A stretch of 64,000 bases of DNA from Leptospira andrefontaineae (GCF_004770105.1 NZ_RQEY01000023.1:62001-126000); one strand, 5' to 3'; positions 8,580-18,358 are shown, counted from the first letter of the stretch. The notes: generated by a model not told the origin, from the letters alone. A program made the numbers and translations.

Positions 8580-10694
8580 ATGAATTCGGTAACCATTATT
8601 CTGGCTTTTGCCTTCCTGGCTATTTTGACCGCCGTTGTTTACGCATTAAAGGTCACCAGGATCCAAATCGGAACTGAGGGCGGAAAAGACCAAGAATCCA
8701 AGAAATTGATCGAAATTTCTTCCGCAATCTCCGAAGGAGCTATGGCTTTTCTCATAAGAGAATACAAGACCATCTCTCTTTTTATCGCCTTTATGGCAGT
8801 TCTGATCTTCTTCCTTTTGGACAATCCGGAAACTCCGGATTTTAACGACGGGTTGTTTACTGCGATCGCTTTCGTATCAGGAGCACTGATCTCCTGTCTT
8901 TCCGGTTTTATCGGAATGAAGATCGCGACCATCGGAAACGTTCGTACTGCTCAAGCAGCTAAAACTTCCATGACCAAGGCATTCAGAGTCGCTTTTGATT
9001 CTGGCGCGGTAATGGGATTCGGGCTGGTTGGTCTTGCTGTTTCCGGTATGATCGGGCTTTTCCAACTTTATACTCATTTATTCCAAAACGTAGGAACTCT
9101 TTTCCTAATGGAAGCTTTGGCTGGTTTCGGTCTGGGTGGTTCTGCTGTGGCTCTTTTCGGAAGAGTGGGTGGCGGGATTTACACTAAGGCTGCTGACGTT
9201 GGTGCTGACTTAGTTGGTAAAGTAGAGAAGGGAATCCCTGAGGATGATCCTAGAAACCCTGCGACTATCGCTGATAACGTAGGAGATAACGTAGGTGACG
9301 TTGCCGGTATGGGTGCTGACCTTTTTGGTTCCTGTGCTGAGGCTACTTGTGCCGCTCTTGTGATCGGTGCGACTGCTACTGCTCTTTCCGGAAATACTGA
9401 CGCTCTTTTATATCCACTTTTGATCTCTGCTTTCGGGATCCCAGCTTCTCTTTTAACTTCCTTCATTGCTTCTGTAAAAGAAGGAGGAAATGTGGAGAAG
9501 GTGTTAAAGATCCAACTTTGGGTTTCTACTCTAATCGTTGGTGCGATCATGTATTTTGTAACTGATAAATACATGGTGGATTCTTTCGAGATCGCAGGCA
9601 AAACAATCGGGAAATGGAATGTATACATTTCATTGATCGTGGGTCTGTTCTCCGGTATGTTCATCGGTTTGATCACTGAGTATTATACTTCTCATTCTTA
9701 TAAACCTGTAAGAGAAGTTGTAGACGCTTCTAAAACTGGAGCTGCTACAAACATCATCTACGGACTTGCATTAGGTTACCAAAGTTCTGTGGTTCCTGTG
9801 ATCCTACTTGTTATTACAATCGTTACTGCGAATATTTTGGCGGGGATGTACGGGATCGCAATTGCTGCTCTCGGGATGATTTCCACAATCGCTATCGGTT
9901 TGACTATCGATGCTTACGGTCCGGTTTCGGATAACGCGGGCGGTATCGCTGAGATGGCGGAACTCGGAAAAGAAGTTCGTAATCGTACAGATACCTTAGA
10001 TGCAGCCGGTAATACCACTGCTGCTATCGGTAAAGGTTTTGCGATCGGTTCTGCTGCTCTGACTTCCTTGGCATTGTTTGCCGCATTTATCACCAGAACT
10101 AAAACTACCGGTCTGGACATCTTAGACGCAGAAGTTTTCGGTGGATTACTTTTCGGAGCAATGCTTCCATTCGTTTTCACTGCAATGACTATGAAATCAG
10201 TGGGTAAAGCTGCTGTAGACATGGTAGAAGAAGTTAGAAAACAATTCCGCGAGATCCCAGGGATCATGGAAGGAAAAGCAAAGCCTGATTACAAAAGATG
10301 TGTGGATATTTCCACCACTGCGGCTTTAAGAGAAATGATCCTTCCTGGACTTTTAGTTCTTTTAACTCCGATCGTAGTAGGTTACTTGTTCGGAATTAAG
10401 TCTTTGTCTGGTGTTTTAGCTGGAGCATTAGTAGCAGGTGTGGTTCTTGCAATCTCTTCTGCAAACTCCGGTGGCGGCTGGGACAATGCTAAAAAATATA
10501 TCGAAAAAGCTGCCGGTGGAAAAGGTTCAGACCAACACAAGGCTGCAGTTGTGGGAGATACCGTAGGAGATCCTTTAAAAGATACTTCCGGTCCTTCTAT
10601 CAATATTTTGATTAAATTGATGGCGATTACAAGCTTAGTGTTTGCAGAATTTTTCGTGCAACATGGCGGATTATTGCTTCGTTTGTTCCAATAA
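8580..10694 (+). CDS. hppA: Membrane-bound pyrophosphatase, predicted K+-dependent and H+-pumping
   Basis: 704 residues with about 16 membrane helices, the normal length. It couples pyrophosphate hydrolysis to ion export across the inner membrane. The substrate-binding block [17 protein letters not shown] starts at residue 222. The sequence TTAAIGKG (479-486) has Ala481 and Gly484 where K+-independent enzymes have Lys and Thr, so a K+-dependent type is expected. The gate region reads ADLFGSCAE: Gly250 and Glu254. Na+ pumps of the Thermotoga type carry Glu at the first position, plant-type H+ pumps at the second, so H+ transport is inferred. AAGAGG precedes the ATG; a strong terminator follows. 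Confidence 0.97.
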   Translation: MNSVTIILAFAFLAILTAVVYALKVTRIQIGTEGGKDQESKKLIEISSAISEGAMAFLIREYKTISLFIAFMAVLIFFLLDNPETPDFNDGLFTAIAFVSGALISCLSGFIGMKIATIGNVRTAQAAKTSMTKAFRVAFDSGAVMGFGLVGLAVSGMIGLFQLYTHLFQNVGTLFLMEALAGFGLGGSAVALFGRVGGGIYTKAADVGADLVGKVEKGIPEDDPRNPATIADNVGDNVGDVAGMGADLFGSCAEATCAALVIGATATALSGNTDALLYPLLISAFGIPASLLTSFIASVKEGGNVEKVLKIQLWVSTLIVGAIMYFVTDKYMVDSFEIAGKTIGKWNVYISLIVGLFSGMFIGLITEYYTSHSYKPVREVVDASKTGAATNIIYGLALGYQSSVVPVILLVITIVTANILAGMYGIAIAALGMISTIAIGLTIDAYGPVSDNAGGIAEMAELGKEVRNRTDTLDAAGNTTAAIGKGFAIGSAALTSLALFAAFITRTKTTGLDILDAEVFGGLLFGAMLPFVFTAMTMKSVGKAAVDMVEEVRKQFREIPGIMEGKAKPDYKRCVDISTTAALREMILPGLLVLLTPIVVGYLFGIKSLSGVLAGALVAGVVLAISSANSGGGWDNAKKYIEKAAGGKGSDQHKAAVVGDTVGDPLKDTSGPSINILIKLMAITSLVFAEFFVQHGGLLLRLFQ

Positions 10695-10720
10695 GAATTT
10701 TCTAAAATTCTAAAATAGAA

Positions 10721-10747
10721 AAAGGGATCCGAAAGGGTCCCTTTTTT
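10721..10747 (+). terminator. Rho-independent terminator of hppA
   Basis: AAAGGGATCC, a GAAA loop and GGGTCCCTTT form a 10-pair stem (one G-T), followed by TTTT. It sits 26 bases past the hppA stop. Confidence 0.9.
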
Positions 10748-10762
10748 ATTTAAAGTGCGGCA

Positions 10763-10911
10763 TGTTGGAATTCCTACATAGATTTGAAGAGTAGGATTTT
10801 ATTGACAGAAGTCGGATTTTGTGATAAGGAGAACGCGCTCTCCCACGAGCCACTCCCCCCAATCCCTATGCAGGGTGGGGGTTGTCTTTATTTCTACGTT
10901 GGAGTTCCAAC
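10763..10911. repeat. Intergenic short palindromes (GTTGGAnTTCC type) and a GC-rich hairpin
   Basis: Two related palindromic units lie in the 236-base gap after hppA: TGTTGGAATTCCTACA at 10763-10778 and GTTGGAGTTCCAAC at 10898-10911. Between them CCCCCAATCCCT pairs with AGGGTGGGGG over ATGC (10855-10882). Such units look like dispersed chromosomal repeats of the genus, but I cannot count copies outside the window. No gene is visible in the gap. Confidence 0.5.
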
Positions 10912-10914
10912 ATC

Positions 10915-10983
10915 GCTAATATATTCTCCGTGTCTTTGTGCCTCTGTGTGAACTTAACTCTGGGTCTCTCTAAAACTCTGTGC
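10915..10983. repeat. Degenerate CTCTGTG-type intergenic sequence
   Basis: The stretch runs ...CTCCGTGTCTTTGTGCCTC, then TGTGTGAACTTAACTCTGGG and AACTCTGTGCC. It is built from variants of CTCTGTG/CTTTGTG and resembles the reverse complement of the tract at 35783-35938. Non-coding remnants of this flavour are seen between genes in many bacteria; the origin is unknown. Confidence 0.4.
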
Positions 10984-11547
10984 CTATTCCACAGATTTCC
11001 TGAATCGTACATAAAAAGGATCGAATCCCATTTTCTTCCAAAATTCTACTGCTCCTTCATTCTCGGAAATCGCTCTTAATTCTATGGCTAAGATCCCTTT
11101 TTCTTTCGCGTAACGAAAGGTTTCGTCTACGAGAGGTTTCATATAACCGGACTTTCTTTTACCCTGTTTGGTAATGGCCAGGTCTATGAATAAGTTCTTC
11201 TCCTCAATGAGATATGGCTTTTCTTCCACTCTTGCGATCAGAAGTGAAACAAGTTCTTCGTCTATGAATCCGCCGATAAATAGTACTTTGTCCGTTGCTC
11301 TGAGTTTTAGATATATATCCACCATTTTGGCAGCGGCTCTAGGACGGATCTTGAAAATTCCATCTAAAGGGAGTTTATTGACCATTCTAAAAAATTGATT
11401 TACCAATTCAATGGCAGCCTCCCTATTTTGGGGGAGGATTGGTTTTATCTCCAAAAGTTTCTCAGGCATTAAAATAAAACTTTGCAAATGAGCGAAGTTT
11501 GTGGAGTATTTTTTATAAAAGAGAGGAGAAGTTTCTCTTCTTTTCAT
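10984..11547 (-). CDS. GNAT-family N-acetyltransferase
   Basis: 187 residues; residues about 50-180 fit the GNAT fold, with KVLFIGGFIDEELVSLLIA (strands 2-3), LFIDLAITKQGKRKSGYMK (the acetyl-CoA-binding loop region, here lacking the full Q/RxxGxG/A) and AIELRAISENEGAVEFWKKMGF, the typical C-terminal helix followed by the GF turn. It presumably acetylates an amine; the substrate cannot be told. The ATG at 11547 gives an extra 26 residues; an internal ATG at 11469 is a plausible alternative, and neither has a clear ribosome site. Confidence 0.8.
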   Translation of the reverse strand: MKRRETSPLFYKKYSTNFAHLQSFILMPEKLLEIKPILPQNREAAIELVNQFFRMVNKLPLDGIFKIRPRAAAKMVDIYLKLRATDKVLFIGGFIDEELVSLLIARVEEKPYLIEEKNLFIDLAITKQGKRKSGYMKPLVDETFRYAKEKGILAIELRAISENEGAVEFWKKMGFDPFYVRFRKSVE

Positions 11548-11598
11548 AAATAAATAAAAAAAGAAACGATTCCGTTTGTTATTAAATACGAAGGCAAA

Positions 11599-12414
11599 AT
11601 GATCTTTCGAGCACTTATAATTCTTTCCTTCTTCTCATTTATCAATTGTGAAAACGGTAAATCAGAATTACCACCTGCGGTTTTGGGATATATCGCTTTG
11701 GATTATCTGATTCTAACGGATCCGGATCGTTCTTCCGTTTATTTTTCTACGGTCAGGTCGGTAGATCTGGAAGTTGCTTACGAAACAGATGCAGAACCTT
11801 TTACTGGGAATTATGCGATCGGCGGTTCCAATATTTGGAGTGTGACTGATAGTAATTTGCAGGATGTTTTTGCTGACAGAGGTTACTCGGTTGCAGTTAC
11901 CGTGCCTACTGATCTTTCCGAGATGAATGAGATCCCAAATCAGAACAGATCAAGTTGGAGTGTGAACCAACTTTTAGGTCTCGTACCTAAATATAGAAAA
12001 AGAACTTCTGATTTTCAATCTACTAGTTTCTTTATTATGTATGTAAGAGGACAGTTGGCAGATGCGCCTGGCGTGATTGCGGTTACAGTTTCCGGAATTT
12101 TAGGAATTGGTCCTCCGGTGATTTTCGTATTCAAGGATATGATAGATCAATTTGATTCTATCTCACCGGATAAAGTGGAAAAGGCTGAACAAATAACTGT
12201 GACACATGAGCTTGGGCATGCACTTGGGCTTGTGAATGCGGGAATTCCATTATATTCATCTCACCAAGACAAAGAACATGGAAATCATTGCACTAATGAA
12301 TCCTGTGGAATGTTTTGGGCTTTAAGCGGTACCAAAGTCGAAACTTTCAGCCCGGCAAGTCCTTTGATTTTCGGGCAAGAATGTAGAGACGATATTCGAA
12401 ACTACAATCCTTGA
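11599..12414 (+). CDS. Metzincin-like zinc metalloprotease, predicted lipoprotein
   Basis: 271 residues. Signal with FINC at Cys17 predicts a lipoprotein. The zinc site is HELGHALGLVN (His203, Glu204, His207), followed by a linker containing His222, His227 and His230, then CTNESCGM with Met238 as a likely Met-turn. The metzincin consensus HExxHxxGxxH is met except that Asn213 replaces the third histidine, so the third zinc ligand must come from one of the later His or Cys residues. The C-x4-C-x-M spacing recalls archaemetzincins, but without their second cysteine pair. Ends exactly where the convergent glyS ends. Substrate unknown. Confidence 0.75.
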   Translation: MIFRALIILSFFSFINCENGKSELPPAVLGYIALDYLILTDPDRSSVYFSTVRSVDLEVAYETDAEPFTGNYAIGGSNIWSVTDSNLQDVFADRGYSVAVTVPTDLSEMNEIPNQNRSSWSVNQLLGLVPKYRKRTSDFQSTSFFIMYVRGQLADAPGVIAVTVSGILGIGPPVIFVFKDMIDQFDSISPDKVEKAEQITVTHELGHALGLVNAGIPLYSSHQDKEHGNHCTNESCGMFWALSGTKVETFSPASPLIFGQECRDDIRNYNP

Positions 12415-13812
12415 TCAAAGTATCTTATTCGCAAAATAAGACTTCAAAGAATCGATTGCGACTCTTTCTTGGGACATACTGTCTCTTTCTCTTACAGTAA
12501 CCGATTTGTCCGTTAAAGAATCATAATCTACTGTGATACAATAAGGTGTTCCGATCTCGTCTTGCCTGCGGTATCTTTTTCCAATAGCACCGCCTTCATC
12601 ATATTCTAAATTCCCTAAAGAAGATAGATTTGTATAAATCGATTTTGCAAGTTCAGGAAGTCCGTCTTTTTTCATAAGAGGAAAAATCCCGATCTTAACT
12701 GGAGCTACCTGAGGAGCAAAACGAAGAACTGTTCTTGTTTCTCCGTCTGCAAGTTTTTCTTCTGCGTAAGCATCCGAAACAACTGCTAAGAATAATCTGT
12801 TCAAACCGAGTGCAGGTTCTACAACATAAGGTACATACTTTTTGTTTGCAGCTTGGTCTTGGTATTTCAGATCTTCTCCGGAAAATTTTTCATGTTGGGA
12901 AAGATCATAATCCGTTCTGGAAGCGATTCCCCAAAGTTCTCCCCATCCGAATCCATATTTGTATTCGATATCGGAAGTGGCCTCGCTATAAAAGGAAAGT
13001 TCTTCTTTCTCATGTTCTCTGATCTTTAAGTTTTCTTTTTTTAAACCTACATGATCCGTTAAGAACTTAAGGCAATAATCCACCCAATGAGAGAACCATT
13101 CTTTTTGAGTTCCTGGCTCGCAGAAGAATTCCATCTCCATTTGTTCGAATTCTCTGGTACGGAAAACGAACTGCCTTGCCATAATCTCGTTACGGAAAGA
13201 TTTTCCGATCTGAGCTATCCCAAACGGGATCTTATTTCTAGTAGTTGAAATAACGTTCTTAAAATTGATAAAAATACCTTGGGCAGTTTCCGGGCGAAGG
13301 TAAATATCCTGTGAATCTTCTGCGGAAGCTCCATGAGAAGTTTTGAACATTAGGTTGAAGTCTCTGGCTTCAGTGAATGTTCCTCTATTACCACAATTCG
13401 GACAGGCAAAGTTTCCTGCCTTGATGACCTCGTTCATTTTTTCCAGGGTCAATCCTGTGGCGGCACCTTCTCCTTTTTGGTCTTCCAAAAATTTGTCCGC
13501 TCTGATCCGAGTCTTACAATTTTTACAATCGATGAGTGGGTCGTTAAAATTAGAAACGTGTCCGGATGCTTCCCATACTTTTGGGTTGAGAAGGATAGAA
13601 GAATCCAGTCCGACAACGTCTTCTCTTAAGTGGACAAAATGTTTCCACCAGAGTCTTTTTAAGTTATGGAGAAGTTCGGCTCCGTAAGGGCCATAGTCGA
13701 AGGTATTGGAAAGTCCTCCGTAAATTTCAGATCCGGGATAAACAAATCCTCTTCTTTTACAAACGGATACAATATCCTTGAGAGAGGAATCTAGGGTTTC
13801 TTTTTTCTCCAT
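12415..13812 (-). CDS. glyS: Glycyl-tRNA synthetase, alpha2 type
   Basis: 465 residues from the ATG at 13812; a longer frame starts with TTG at 13908 but the family begins at MEKKETLDSS. It charges tRNA-Gly. Visible are YPGSEIYGGLSNTFDYGP (N-terminal signature), a zinc-ribbon-like CKNCKTRI...CPNCG insert, class II motif 2 FRNEIMARQFVFRTREFEQ, motif 3 VVEPALGLNRLFLAV and the C-terminal anticodon-binding domain with GKRYRRQDEIGTPYC. Length and motifs are those of the dimeric eukaryote/archaeal-like form, not the alpha2beta2 enzyme. Transcribed divergently from the TonB-domain gene with a 114-base gap. Confidence 0.97.
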   Translation of the reverse strand: MEKKETLDSSLKDIVSVCKRRGFVYPGSEIYGGLSNTFDYGPYGAELLHNLKRLWWKHFVHLREDVVGLDSSILLNPKVWEASGHVSNFNDPLIDCKNCKTRIRADKFLEDQKGEGAATGLTLEKMNEVIKAGNFACPNCGNRGTFTEARDFNLMFKTSHGASAEDSQDIYLRPETAQGIFINFKNVISTTRNKIPFGIAQIGKSFRNEIMARQFVFRTREFEQMEMEFFCEPGTQKEWFSHWVDYCLKFLTDHVGLKKENLKIREHEKEELSFYSEATSDIEYKYGFGWGELWGIASRTDYDLSQHEKFSGEDLKYQDQAANKKYVPYVVEPALGLNRLFLAVVSDAYAEEKLADGETRTVLRFAPQVAPVKIGIFPLMKKDGLPELAKSIYTNLSSLGNLEYDEGGAIGKRYRRQDEIGTPYCITVDYDSLTDKSVTVRERDSMSQERVAIDSLKSYFANKIL

Positions 13813-13926
13813 AGGTCCAAGGATTCTCGAATAGGATTCATGATAAAGTATTAAATTCGTAGGAATTCCTTCAATTCTTGTTTGCTTCCGGAACAAGCTA
13901 GGGTCCAATGGACAAGGATATTCGGA

Positions 13927-15606
13927 ATGAAAAAGGAAATTTCGCAGAAGGAAAAACTAGTCTTTTGGGGGATCAATTTTCTCTCTTGGACCTCTCCCAT
14001 TTCCATGATTGGGTTCGGGATCTTTTTTCCTTTGGGAGTCATCTTCCTATTTCCTAAAGAGGATAGGGTCCTTAGGCCGGCATTCCATTCCGTTTTTCTA
14101 CAAATCGTTCTGGGACTATTTTTATTCTCTTTAGAACTTCTATTTTTAATTTTTCCAAAAGCGGAAGAGATATTTTCAGTATTCGTTCTACTTAGTTCGG
14201 AAGATCCAAGTGCGTTCGGGTTCACAGTCCTCACTCTGATGTTTTTTATGGGCCTCGCGGTATTTTTTCTGCAGGCAAAACATATTCGGGAAAAATTAAA
14301 ACCGGGAGATGCAAGACCTCTTATCTTAAATCCAGTCCTGGTTTTTCTAACAGTTTTCTGTTTAATTCTATTTACTCATTATTTAACATATTCTGATACC
14401 TTTCGGGCGAAGATGGCAACGTTTGCTGTCTTCTCGGAAAGTGTTTGGATCTTCTTTTTTACTGCAATTGGACTGGCAGAACTTCTATCTGGTAAAAGGC
14501 CATTTTTCTTATTCCGTAGACCTTGGGCCTGGTTTGTAAGACAGACCAGAGATTCATTTGCAGATGAAGAAGGTGATCTTCCTGCTTCATCTAGGAAACG
14601 TAAGAACGCAAAAGTAAGAGATGTGATCTTGGCAGGTTGGGGCCATATTTACACAGGACGGTTGTGGAAAGGATTTCCGATCCTTTTCGTGTATTTGCTC
14701 GGACTATTATTATTCGCAACATTCTTTTTTTCCTGGTGGGAGCCCGCTTTGGGGATCCGCTTTTTGGCAAGTTTAGGTTTGAAACCCGGGCTTTCTGATA
14801 AAAAGTTTTTTGAAGTAGCTTCTTCTTTCTGGATTTGGTCCGCGATCCTAACTACATTAGTTTTAATTAATGTGTTTTCCGGTTGGTTGCTCAGAAGATC
14901 CTTTCAATCCAAAACGCCTCTTTTGGGTTTGAGTCCTGGTTTTGAGAACAATCTTGGACTAAGCGTTTTAGTTCACTTGATAGTGATTTGCCTGATCCTA
15001 CTTATGCCTACCACGATCGCTTTCCAAAAGGAGAGTAAATCCAGACCTACGGATCATTTTACACCCGAGAATCATGCCGAATTCTATTTTATTGATCCGA
15101 ACCTTCCCGACGAAGTGAAAGGACTGAATGGTGGGGTAATCACCGGAACGGATACACCAAACAGTAATCAAGGTGAAAAAATCCCCGAGGAAAAACCTTC
15201 TGACGAGGGAAGAGTAAAGGGAGAAGTTAAGAAGATTAAGGGTAAGAAACTTCCTCCTACATATTCAAATTATATCTCTGCAAAGATGAGAACTTTTGAA
15301 TCCTTTATGGATTATTGGAGAAGTGCTCCTCGAAATTATTCCTGCGTTGTAGCTTATACGATCACTCCGGATGGAGACGTTGTGGATGTGGAACTTGTAC
15401 AAAATTCTCCTTATCCCGAGCAAGACCAAAGAACTTTAGAATTGATAGAGAATTTATCTCCTATGATGCCTCCTCCCGGAACCAAAGGTTATATCAGAGT
15501 GACTGAACTTTTCTGGAATGGACCTTTGGATGCTAAGGCGATGCCGACTCCTTTACAACAGGAACTTGTGAATATGTTCGACGGCCGTTATATGGAGGAA
15601 TTATGA
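13927..15606 (+). CDS. Polytopic membrane protein with C-terminal TonB domain
   Basis: 559 residues from the ATG at 13927 (AAGGA in front); a TTG start 45 bases upstream is less likely. Residues 1-380 contain about eight hydrophobic helices in two blocks, separated by a charged linker (RDSFADEEGDLPASS) and a VILAGWGHIYTGRLWKGF segment that recalls TM2/DUF5683 helical hairpins. After a last helix and a Pro/Glu/Lys-rich spacer comes a TonB C-terminal-like domain (VVAYTITPDGDVVDVELVQ, then RTLELIENLSPMMPPP). Ordinary TonB has one helix, so the polytopic form is unusual. It is first in an operon with a PrsW-like protease and prmA, joined by 4-base overlaps. Confidence 0.75.
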   Translation: MKKEISQKEKLVFWGINFLSWTSPISMIGFGIFFPLGVIFLFPKEDRVLRPAFHSVFLQIVLGLFLFSLELLFLIFPKAEEIFSVFVLLSSEDPSAFGFTVLTLMFFMGLAVFFLQAKHIREKLKPGDARPLILNPVLVFLTVFCLILFTHYLTYSDTFRAKMATFAVFSESVWIFFFTAIGLAELLSGKRPFFLFRRPWAWFVRQTRDSFADEEGDLPASSRKRKNAKVRDVILAGWGHIYTGRLWKGFPILFVYLLGLLLFATFFFSWWEPALGIRFLASLGLKPGLSDKKFFEVASSFWIWSAILTTLVLINVFSGWLLRRSFQSKTPLLGLSPGFENNLGLSVLVHLIVICLILLMPTTIAFQKESKSRPTDHFTPENHAEFYFIDPNLPDEVKGLNGGVITGTDTPNSNQGEKIPEEKPSDEGRVKGEVKKIKGKKLPPTYSNYISAKMRTFESFMDYWRSAPRNYSCVVAYTITPDGDVVDVELVQNSPYPEQDQRTLELIENLSPMMPPPGTKGYIRVTELFWNGPLDAKAMPTPLQQELVNMFDGRYMEEL

Positions 15607-16421
15607 GTTTAGAAATAATTCTCCTTGCGATCGCAAGTATTTTTCCTTGGGGATTTTATCTCATCTATACCCAGCCTAATACTGGTAGAGAAAAACGTTT
15701 CTTTTTTATAATATTCTTTGCCTTACTTTTAGGTTGGATCTCTACTGAGCTGGTTCTAAGAGCGAGCGCTTGGATCTGGCCTGAAACTGAGATCAAGGCG
15801 AAAGTAGCAAAATCAATTCTTTCTCAAACCGCATTTTTAGCATTCGTAAAGGCGGGAATGATGGAAGAGTTATGTAAATCCATTCTGATTGTTTCTCTGT
15901 CTTTAGTCTTAGCTTATGATTGGAAGAAGAAGGAATTTCTTCCGGAAACTTTTTTAGTAGGTGGATTTGTAGCTTTAGGTTTTGCCGGGATAGAGAATTA
16001 TCATTATATTCTAATCGCGAAAGAAGATGATAGGATCCATACTTTTATCTTAAGAACCTTGAAATCTTCGAATGCACATTTGCTTATTAATCTTTGTTTT
16101 GCACTTTGTCTGATCAAAAGTAATAAAAGACAATTCCCGGAAAAGTATTGGTACATTCTTGCGGGATTTTTACTTGCAGTAGTCCAACATGGACTATTCG
16201 ACTTTTTTGTGATCCCAGTAGGGAGATTTGGACATTGGGCAGCGACTGCACTCTTCGTAGGTATCTGGGTCTGGATCGTGAAAGACAGAAGAGTCTTTAT
16301 GAAAGAAGAAATTCATAAAATAGAAAAAGAAATAAGTTCCGAAGAAGAAGTTTATAAATTACCTAAAGAAAAACCTCGCAGGGAAAAAGCCTCCCAATCG
16401 GTTCCAGAGATAATCCGTTGA
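15603..16421 (+). CDS. PrsW-like intramembrane protease
   Basis: 272 residues, about eight helices. Three conserved motifs of the PrsW/CPBP-type glutamic proteases are present: EELCK at 88-92, FAGIEN at 127-132 and HGLFD at 196-200, with His159 in NAHLLINL as another candidate. PrsW cleaves anti-sigma factors in Bacillus; no anti-sigma factor is adjacent, so the substrate here is open. The preceding TonB-domain protein is an obvious candidate by position only. ATG overlaps the previous stop (ATGA), and its own stop overlaps the prmA start. Confidence 0.85.
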   Translation: MSLEIILLAIASIFPWGFYLIYTQPNTGREKRFFFIIFFALLLGWISTELVLRASAWIWPETEIKAKVAKSILSQTAFLAFVKAGMMEELCKSILIVSLSLVLAYDWKKKEFLPETFLVGGFVALGFAGIENYHYILIAKEDDRIHTFILRTLKSSNAHLLINLCFALCLIKSNKRQFPEKYWYILAGFLLAVVQHGLFDFFVIPVGRFGHWAATALFVGIWVWIVKDRRVFMKEEIHKIEKEISSEEEVYKLPKEKPRREKASQSVPEIIR

Positions 16422-17326
16422 AATACAAAGAGATCAGAGTTTCCATTCCGAAAGATTTTGCGGAAGAATTTTCCGCGTACTTGGACGAGTGGCAGGTAGC
16501 AGGATATTACGAGATACTATTCGATAGAGAAGAACCCAGAAAACCTGGAGAAGAAATTATATCCGATAATACTCCTATAAGGGTGTATTTGGCAGAAGAC
16601 GATGTTCAATCCGAAGCCAAAATTTGGATCTATCTGCAGACAGTTGCTCCGGAAGATTCTTTTGCAGAATCCAGATGGATAGAAACGAAAGAATACGAAG
16701 AAGCTTATAAAGAATTTTATAAACCATTTTCAGTCGGAGTTTTTTGGGTGGTGCCTACCTGGGAGAAAGAAGATTGGGAAAAAAATAAAAAATTAGAACA
16801 AAAAGATTCGCTCCCGGTATATATCAATCCTGGGCTTGCTTTCGGAACAGGACATCATGAAACCACTCGTTTGGTTTTATCTAGGTTAGGCGCCATCGAT
16901 CTGAAAGGAAAAAAGGTCGCGGATATCGGCGCCGGATCGGGGATTTTATCCGTGGCAGCGGCAAAATTAGACGCTTCTAAAATTATCGCAGTGGATATAG
17001 ATCCGAATGCCGTGCGTTCTTCATCATTTAATAGAGATGAGAACGGGATTTCTCCGGAAGTTTTAGTGGTGGAAGAGGGTGGATTCGATCATCCGCAAGT
17101 TTCTACCGAAAAATTCGATCTATGCGTGGCTAATATCACATTTGCAGTCTTAAAGGCGAATATGGAAAAGATCGCAGGACTTCATACGGATCATTTTTTA
17201 TTCAGTGGAGTGATCACGGAAAGAAAAGAAGAATTCCTGGAACTTCTATCTTCCCAAGTAGGAGGTAGATCTTTATATGAGACCTCCTGGAACGGTTGGG
17301 AACTGATAGAATGGACTCGCAAATAG
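16418..17326 (+). CDS. prmA: Ribosomal protein L11 methyltransferase
   Basis: 302 residues. It methylates lysines and the N-terminus of ribosomal protein L11 using S-adenosylmethionine. The PrmA signature NPGLAFGTGHHETTRL begins near residue 137, the SAM motif DIGAGSGIL is at 169-177, AVDIDPNAV at 191-199 and the VANI motif follows. The start codon is TTG at 16418, overlapping the stop of the PrsW-like gene by 4 bases, with AGAGA upstream. Length is normal. Confidence 0.94.
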   Translation: MKYKEIRVSIPKDFAEEFSAYLDEWQVAGYYEILFDREEPRKPGEEIISDNTPIRVYLAEDDVQSEAKIWIYLQTVAPEDSFAESRWIETKEYEEAYKEFYKPFSVGVFWVVPTWEKEDWEKNKKLEQKDSLPVYINPGLAFGTGHHETTRLVLSRLGAIDLKGKKVADIGAGSGILSVAAAKLDASKIIAVDIDPNAVRSSSFNRDENGISPEVLVVEEGGFDHPQVSTEKFDLCVANITFAVLKANMEKIAGLHTDHFLFSGVITERKEEFLELLSSQVGGRSLYETSWNGWELIEWTRK

Positions 17327-17362
17327 TATAACGTTTTATTAATATTTAATATCGGAGAAAAA

Positions 17363-18358
17363 ATGAGACATTACGACGTATTCGGAATAGGGAATGCACT
17401 TGTGGATATTCTAATCCCTACCGAAGATTCTTTTTTACAAAAAATGGGTTGGAACAAAGGGATTATGACCTTGGTGGATGCGGAAGTGCAGGGTGGGGTT
17501 CTTACCGCTTTAGACGGACATAAAAAAGAATTAAGATCAGGTGGAAGCGCAGCAAATACCATGATCGCTCTCGCAAATTCAGGCGGAACTGGAACTTATA
17601 CCGGAAAAGTAAGCGAGGACACTTACGGAGAATTTTACAAACAAGATATGGAGAAGGCTGGGATCTTATTCGAAGTTCCTCCTTCTAAAGATGGACATAC
17701 AGGAACCTGCGTAATTCTCACCACTCCTGATGCAGAGAGAACGATGCTTACTCATCTTGGGATTTCTTCCACTTTGACCAAACAAGATTTGGATTTAGAC
17801 AAACTGAAGGTTTCTTCTTATAGTTATGTAGAAGGATATCTTTGGGACGGACCTTCTACCAAGGAAGCTTGTCTACTTGCTATGGAAGAATCTAAAAAGG
17901 CTGGGGTAAAGGTAGCATTTACTTTTAGCGATCCATTCTGCGTGAATCGTTCCAGAGAAGATTTTCTAAAACTTACAAAAGAATATTGTGATTTAGTTTT
18001 TTGTAATGCAGAAGAAGCAAAAGCACTCGCTGCTACTGAATCTAAAGAAGATTCATTAAAATTTATCTCTTCCATTTGTAAAAATGTGATGATGACGGAC
18101 GGTTCTAATGGGGCATTCGTTTCAGTAAATGGGACAATCGGCCATATCGGCGGATTTCCTGCTCAGAATTTATTGGATACTACCGGAGCAGGGGATTGTT
18201 TTGCTGCAGGAGTGCTCTACGGATTGACCCACGGATTTTCTCCTGAAAATGCAGCAAGATGGGGAAATTACGTTGCATCCAGGATCGTGCAGGAGATCGG
18301 ACCTAGACTTTCTGTCAGACTTATGGGAAGACAGGAAGAGATATTAGGAAAAGTTTAA
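17363..18358 (+). CDS. PfkB-family kinase, adenosine kinase-like
   Basis: 331 residues. PfkB family by GGSAANT at 60-66 (substrate lid) and DTTGAGDCF at 272-280, where Asp278 is the catalytic base and GAGD forms the anion hole. The N-terminal FGIGNALVDILI and the overall length fit the adenosine kinase subgroup, which phosphorylates adenosine to AMP, but ribokinase- and fructokinase-like specificities share these motifs. GGAG lies 7 bases before the ATG. It converges on the next gene with a 4-base overlap. Confidence 0.88.
   Translation: MRHYDVFGIGNALVDILIPTEDSFLQKMGWNKGIMTLVDAEVQGGVLTALDGHKKELRSGGSAANTMIALANSGGTGTYTGKVSEDTYGEFYKQDMEKAGILFEVPPSKDGHTGTCVILTTPDAERTMLTHLGISSTLTKQDLDLDKLKVSSYSYVEGYLWDGPSTKEACLLAMEESKKAGVKVAFTFSDPFCVNRSREDFLKLTKEYCDLVFCNAEEAKALAATESKEDSLKFISSICKNVMMTDGSNGAFVSVNGTIGHIGGFPAQNLLDTTGAGDCFAAGVLYGLTHGFSPENAARWGNYVASRIVQEIGPRLSVRLMGRQEEILGKV

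Noticed and set aside
9179..9676. Long antisense open frame inside hppA
   Set aside because: Mirror of the codon pattern of the Ala/Gly-rich pump; no start signals or family match. Same for other antisense frames over hppA and glyS.
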